Shown: one piece after another, positions 60,538 through 64,000 of the stretch | Numbering within the stretch: position 1 is the first letter of the stretch | Layout of the letters: every line of letters starts with the position of its first letter | Assembly: GCA_023451395.1 (NCBI GenBank) | Contig: JAEXZL010000042.1 | Location: forward strand, 1 to 64,000 | Direction: 5' to 3' | Source: Bacillota bacterium | GTDB lineage: Bacteria > Bacillota > Clostridia > Clostridiales > Clostridiaceae | DNA: 64,000 nucleotides | Translations under genes and position numbers: made by a program | Notes under the pieces: model-generated | What the model saw: only the letters and a program-made list of their open reading frames with translations | Database searches by the model: none | Told to the model about the DNA's origin: nothing

Positions 60538-61702
60538 TCTCTTTGTGGATATGGGGTATATCAGTATAAATAAATATGGCGAGCAGCTTTGCGGTGATAG
60601 TGTACAAACTGTAAGAACTAATGATGATACAACCATCATGGTTATTGCAGACGGATTAGGAAGTGGGGTTAAAGCAAATATACTATCAACGCTCACCTCA
60701 AAGATAATTTCAACAATGATGGCAGAAGGAATGACTCTTGAGGAATGCGTTAAAACTATTGCGGAAACATTACCTCTCTGTAAAGAAAGAGGACTAGCCT
60801 ATTCAACCTTTACTATAATCCGTACCTTAAACAATAATGAGGCAGAGATTATACAATATGATAACCCTATGGTCATATTGCTCCGAGATGGGAAAAATTT
60901 CGAATATCCTTTAAATAGCAGAATAATTGATGGTAAAAAAATATATGAAACAAAAATATCCTTGAAAGTTAATGATGTATTTATAGCAGTAAGCGATGGA
61001 GCTCTCTATGCAGGTGTAGGCGAAGCTTTAAATTTAAGCTGGCAACGGGAGGACATAATTAAATTTATCGAAGCAAATTATGATTCCCCATTAAGTGCTA
61101 AGGTTATGGCATCAATTCTTTCACAGGAATGTGCAAGATTATATGATAATAAGCACAGTGATGATACTACGATATCTGTGGTTAAGATAAGAAAGAGACA
61201 ACAGGTAAACCTGTTAATTGGTCCACCAGCGGAGACTAAGGATGAGAGTAAGATGCTATCCTTATTTTTTGCTAAAGATGGCAAGCACATTGTATGCGGA
61301 GGAACTACATCTTCTCTAGTGGCGAATTTTTTAGGGAAAAAGGTAATACCCTCAAAGGAGGAAGATATAATTGGTGTTCCCCCAATATCCTATATTGAAG
61401 GGGTTGACCTTGTCACCGAGGGTGTTTTAACCATTAGTAAGGTATTAGAATATGCTGAAGAGTATCTAGACTTTAATAATAATCAGGATGAATGGAGCTA
61501 TAGAAAGGATGGGGCTTCACAAATAGCCCGTTTATTATTTGAGGAAGCTACAGATATCACCTTTTATGTAGGACGTGCTGTAAACCCTGCTCATGAAAAT
61601 CCAAATCTTCCTTTTAGCTTTAGCATTAAAATGAGAATTGTAGATGAATTAGTAAAATGCCTTAAAGCTATGGGTAAAAATATTAAGGTAAGCTATTTTT
61701 AA
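60530..61702 (+). CDS. SpoIIE-type (PP2C-like) protein phosphatase
   Basis: This 390-residue phosphatase has the PPM fold seen in SpoIIE and RsbU: MVIADGLGSGVKANILS with the metal-binding aspartate, and VSDGALYAGVGE. The region after about residue 230 may hold a regulatory part. Its start is within the end of the sensory hydrogenase gene, so the two are translated together. It should reverse serine/threonine phosphorylation, for example of an anti-sigma antagonist, in response to the redox signal. The target protein is not in the window. Confidence 0.88.
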   Translation: MNDLFVDMGYISINKYGEQLCGDSVQTVRTNDDTTIMVIADGLGSGVKANILSTLTSKIISTMMAEGMTLEECVKTIAETLPLCKERGLAYSTFTIIRTLNNNEAEIIQYDNPMVILLRDGKNFEYPLNSRIIDGKKIYETKISLKVNDVFIAVSDGALYAGVGEALNLSWQREDIIKFIEANYDSPLSAKVMASILSQECARLYDNKHSDDTTISVVKIRKRQQVNLLIGPPAETKDESKMLSLFFAKDGKHIVCGGTTSSLVANFLGKKVIPSKEEDIIGVPPISYIEGVDLVTEGVLTISKVLEYAEEYLDFNNNQDEWSYRKDGASQIARLLFEEATDITFYVGRAVNPAHENPNLPFSFSIKMRIVDELVKCLKAMGKNIKVSYF

Positions 61703-62015
61703 TTGATTTAAACTTTAAAACTTATAACATCATAAAAAGAGTCTGAGGAAATTAATGGTATATATGCCTCCTTGGACGAAGAAACCAAGAAAAAATAATT
61801 TTGAATAATAAAAATTAATACTACATAAATTAATTTTTTATAAGAATAAAGAAGAATAAAGAAAAATAATGTAAAATAGTGACTTTGTAGGGACTTTATT
61901 ATAATATTTTTACTCATAGAGTTATTTAAATGATTATTGAATAATTTGTGAAGATATGTTAATCTGAATATAGTTAAATCACTTCAATATTAACTAATTT
62001 AAGGGAGGAAATGTC
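61703..62015 (+). other. Leader of the BMP-family transporter, no gene seen
   Basis: About 310 AT-rich bases. A 19-codon protein-like run (61739-61798) has no start or ribosome site. AAGGGAGG lies just before the next ATG. I found no purine riboswitch consensus. Confidence 0.4.
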
Positions 62016-63104
62016 ATGAAAAAATTATTATCCATGATATTAGTAGCTGCTTTAGCTATATCCGTGGTTGGATGTACTAGCAATGCTAATTCCGGTAATG
62101 AAGGTAAGAAGGATGGTTATGAGCTAGCTCTTGTTACAGACATCGGAACTATCGACGATAAGTCTTTCAACCAAGGAGCTTGGGAGGGGTTAGAAAAATA
62201 CGCTAAGGAAAATAATATTACTCATAAATATTATCAGCCTAAAGAAAAAACAACTGCGTCCTACATAGAAACTATAGGACTTGCAATTGAAGGCGGAGCA
62301 AAGGTAGTAGTTTGCCCTGGATATTTATTTGAAGAAGCTGTTTATCAGGTTCAGGACGAGTATCCAGAAACTAAGTTCATACTTTTAGATGGAACTCCTC
62401 ATGATGCAGATTATAAAGATTTCAAATTAAGCAGTAACGTTTACTCTGTATTCTATGCAGAAGAGCAGGCTGGCTTCTTAGCTGGTTATGCTGCAGTTAA
62501 GGAAGGCTACACTAAGCTTGGATTTATGGGTGGTATGGCTGTTCCTGCTGTTATAAGATTTGGATATGGATTTGTTCAGGGTGCAGAATATGCAGCTAAG
62601 GAATTGGATGTTAAGGACTTATCTCTTAAGTATCATTATACTGGTGGCTTTGATGCTACTCCTGAAGTACAGTCTACTGCAGCTTCTTGGTATCAATCCG
62701 GAACTGAAGTAATCTTTGCTTGTGGTGGTGCTGTTGGTAACTCCGTTATGGCAGCTGCTGAAAAAGATGGTAAAGTGGTAATCGGAGTTGACGTTGACCA
62801 GTCCCCAGAATCTGGTACAGTTATAACTTCAGCTATGAAGGAGCTTTCAAAATCAGTATATGATGGACTAACTGCTTTCTATAAGGGTTCATTCCCAGGT
62901 GGAAAGTCTGTAACTCTTGATGCTAAGGTTGATGGCGTTGCTCTTCCAATGAAAACCTCAAAGTTTAAGAAGTTTACCGAAAATGACTATAAGGCTATTT
63001 ACAAGAAGCTTGTAGATGGTGAAATAACCCTTAAGAAGGATACTGATTACAAGTCTGCTAAGGACATAGTAACAGAAGCTGTTAAGGTAGAGGTTGTTGA
63101 GTAA
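62016..63104 (+). CDS. BMP-family substrate-binding lipoprotein
   Basis: This 362-residue lipoprotein starts MKKLLSMILVAALAISVVGC (lipobox) and has the basic-membrane-protein family core: ELALVTDIGTIDDKSFNQ, EGGAKVVVCPGYLFEEAV and VIGVDVDQSPESGTVITSA. Relatives bind nucleosides (PnrA/TmpC) and feed an ABC importer. A BMP-cluster-type ATPase gene follows 115 bases later, as in such systems. GGGAGG precedes the ATG. Confidence 0.9.
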   Translation: MKKLLSMILVAALAISVVGCTSNANSGNEGKKDGYELALVTDIGTIDDKSFNQGAWEGLEKYAKENNITHKYYQPKEKTTASYIETIGLAIEGGAKVVVCPGYLFEEAVYQVQDEYPETKFILLDGTPHDADYKDFKLSSNVYSVFYAEEQAGFLAGYAAVKEGYTKLGFMGGMAVPAVIRFGYGFVQGAEYAAKELDVKDLSLKYHYTGGFDATPEVQSTAASWYQSGTEVIFACGGAVGNSVMAAAEKDGKVVIGVDVDQSPESGTVITSAMKELSKSVYDGLTAFYKGSFPGGKSVTLDAKVDGVALPMKTSKFKKFTENDYKAIYKKLVDGEITLKKDTDYKSAKDIVTEAVKVEVVE

Positions 63105-63125
63105 TTTAACTTAGAAGAAAAAAAT

Positions 63126-63150
63126 GGGTGCTTCACAGCACCCTTTTCTT
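63126..63150 (+). terminator. Hairpin after the BMP lipoprotein gene
   Basis: GGGTGC (63126-63131) and GCACCC (63138-63143) pair and a TTTT run follows. It may cause partial termination ahead of the ATPase gene. Confidence 0.8.
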
Positions 63151-63219
63151 TTCCATAATAATAAACTTGTTATATAATATTAAATATCAATAAAAATTAT
63201 TTTGTTTGGGGGGAAATTT

Positions 63220-64000
63220 GTGGACTACATAATTGAGATGATAGGTATTACAAAAGAGTTTCCCGGAATAATTGCAAATGATAATATAACTTTGCAGGTT
63301 AAAAAAGGGGAAATTCATGCACTCCTTGGCGAGAATGGTGCTGGAAAATCCACTCTTATGAGTGTGCTTTTTGGACTTTATCAGCCGGAAAAGGGAAAGA
63401 TAAAGATTAAAGGACAGGATGTAAAAATAAACAGTCCATTAGATGCTAATGCATTAGGTATTGGTATGGTACATCAGCACTTTAAGCTTGTGCATAACTT
63501 TACTGTGCTTCAAAACATCATTTTAGGAGTGGAAACAACTAAAAATGGCCTCTTAGAAATGAGTTCTGCCAGAGAAAAGGTAATGGAGCTTAGTAAAAAA
63601 TATAATTTAATGGTAGATCCTGATGCTTTGATTTCCGACATTACAGTTGGTATGCAGCAAAGGGTAGAGATACTTAAAATGCTTTATAGGGATAATGATA
63701 TTCTTATCTTTGATGAGCCTACAGCGGTATTGACACCTCAGGAAATTGATGAGCTTATGAATGTTATGAAGGGCCTTGCTAAGGAAGGAAAGTCTATTAT
63801 CTTTATAACTCACAAACTCAACGAGATTAAGGCAGTTGCTGACAGATGTACTGTTCTTAGAAGAGGTAAGTATATTGGAGTTGTTGATGTTAAAGAAACA
63901 GACAAGGAAGCAATGTCAGAAATGATGGTAGGACGTAAGGTAAATCTTACAGTGGATAAGGGCGAGTCACAACCTAAAGATGTAATATTTGAAGTGAAAA
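63220..64000 (+). CDS. Nucleoside-type ABC transporter ATP-binding protein, 3' end cut off
   Basis: GTG 63220 follows GGGGGG and opens a frame that runs to the window edge, so only the first 260 residues are present. Walker A GENGAGKSTLMSVLF, switch segment HQHFKLVHNFTVLQN, signature ITVGMQQRVEIL, Walker B LIFDEPTAVLTP and FITHKLNEI are visible. The sequence resembles the tandem-domain ATPases of BMP-family importers; the second domain would lie outside the window. It probably works with the preceding binding protein. Confidence 0.88.
   Translation, partial: MDYIIEMIGITKEFPGIIANDNITLQVKKGEIHALLGENGAGKSTLMSVLFGLYQPEKGKIKIKGQDVKINSPLDANALGIGMVHQHFKLVHNFTVLQNIILGVETTKNGLLEMSSAREKVMELSKKYNLMVDPDALISDITVGMQQRVEILKMLYRDNDILIFDEPTAVLTPQEIDELMNVMKGLAKEGKSIIFITHKLNEIKAVADRCTVLRRGKYIGVVDVKETDKEAMSEMMVGRKVNLTVDKGESQPKDVIFEVK

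Noticed and set aside
61739..61798. Protein-like 19-codon run before the BMP gene
   Set aside because: It has no start codon or ribosome site and an upstream in-frame stop close by.
61703..62015. Purine riboswitch before the BMP nucleoside-type transporter
   Set aside because: The conserved TATAAT/ATATGG/GTTTCTACC landmarks are not found.
1..64000. tRNA, rRNA, CRISPR arrays, prophage or IS elements
   Set aside because: No tRNA-like T-loop signatures, spaced repeats, transposase or integrase genes were recognised.

Overview
The window is AT-rich, densely coded DNA from a low-GC Gram-positive anaerobe. It is most likely a member of Clostridia, probably Clostridiaceae. The evidence is the strong AGGAGG-type ribosome binding sites, GTG starts, intrinsic terminators, a sensory [FeFe]-hydrogenase homologue paired with a SpoIIE-type phosphatase, an acyl-CoA dehydrogenase, an NADH oxidase, NADP-type glutamate dehydrogenase, a clostridial 2-enoate-reductase-like enzyme and a lysine riboswitch. 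I see no rRNA, tRNA, CRISPR array, phage module or insertion sequence. The window reads as chromosomal core plus many one- to five-gene accessory operons.

Layout. Positions 1-4747 hold a cut-off GNAT acetyltransferase, a flavin/4Fe-4S enoate reductase, a second GNAT and an M20 amidohydrolase. Positions 4992-7539 form a compact ADP-ribose operon: a macro-domain protein with a C-terminal extension, a von Willebrand A protein with a stop codon just before its MIDAS motif, and an ADP-ribosylglycohydrolase. Positions 7738-11234 hold a GntR regulator, a class III aminotransferase with a palindromic operator, and an M20 peptidase. Positions 11425-17137 are a complete sugar operon: PRD activator, fructose-type PTS IIA, IIB and IIC, class II aldolase, and a beta-hydroxyacid dehydrogenase. 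Positions 17359-20947 hold glutamate dehydrogenase, a short-chain dehydrogenase and an FGGY kinase.

Positions 21083-30931 are a patchwork of small resistance, regulatory and uncharacterised genes: M23 peptidase, two TetR regulators with visible operators, a VOC protein, a frameshifted small gene followed by a Vat-like acetyltransferase, a MATE exporter, Lrp, an XRE/membrane pair, DUF2935, DUF1801-like and DUF305 proteins. Positions 31322-49832 are rich in redox and envelope functions: an acyl-CoA dehydrogenase fused to an EtfA FAD domain, a lipoprotein with three SGAT (flavinylation-type) motifs and a 645-bp internal tandem duplication, a CcdA-TlpA fusion, a two-component system beside an HMA/DsbD-like/cupredoxin fusion, RlmA-type methyltransferase, NADH oxidase, DsrE-like protein and an ABC-2 exporter.

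Positions 49882-64000 hold rsgA with an unusual structured leader, a nitroreductase, a lysine-riboswitch-controlled ABC importer, the ACT/UPF0210 pair, an azoreductase behind a perfect Fur box, a KDPG-type aldolase, the sensory-hydrogenase/phosphatase pair, and a BMP-family nucleoside-type ABC system that runs off the window end. The items most worth a second look are the ADP-ribose operon with its nonsense codon, the ACAD-EtfA fusion, the SGAT-motif lipoprotein, the rsgA leader, and the sensory hydrogenase/phosphatase pair. Everything is read by eye; family names rest on recognised motifs and not on database searches.
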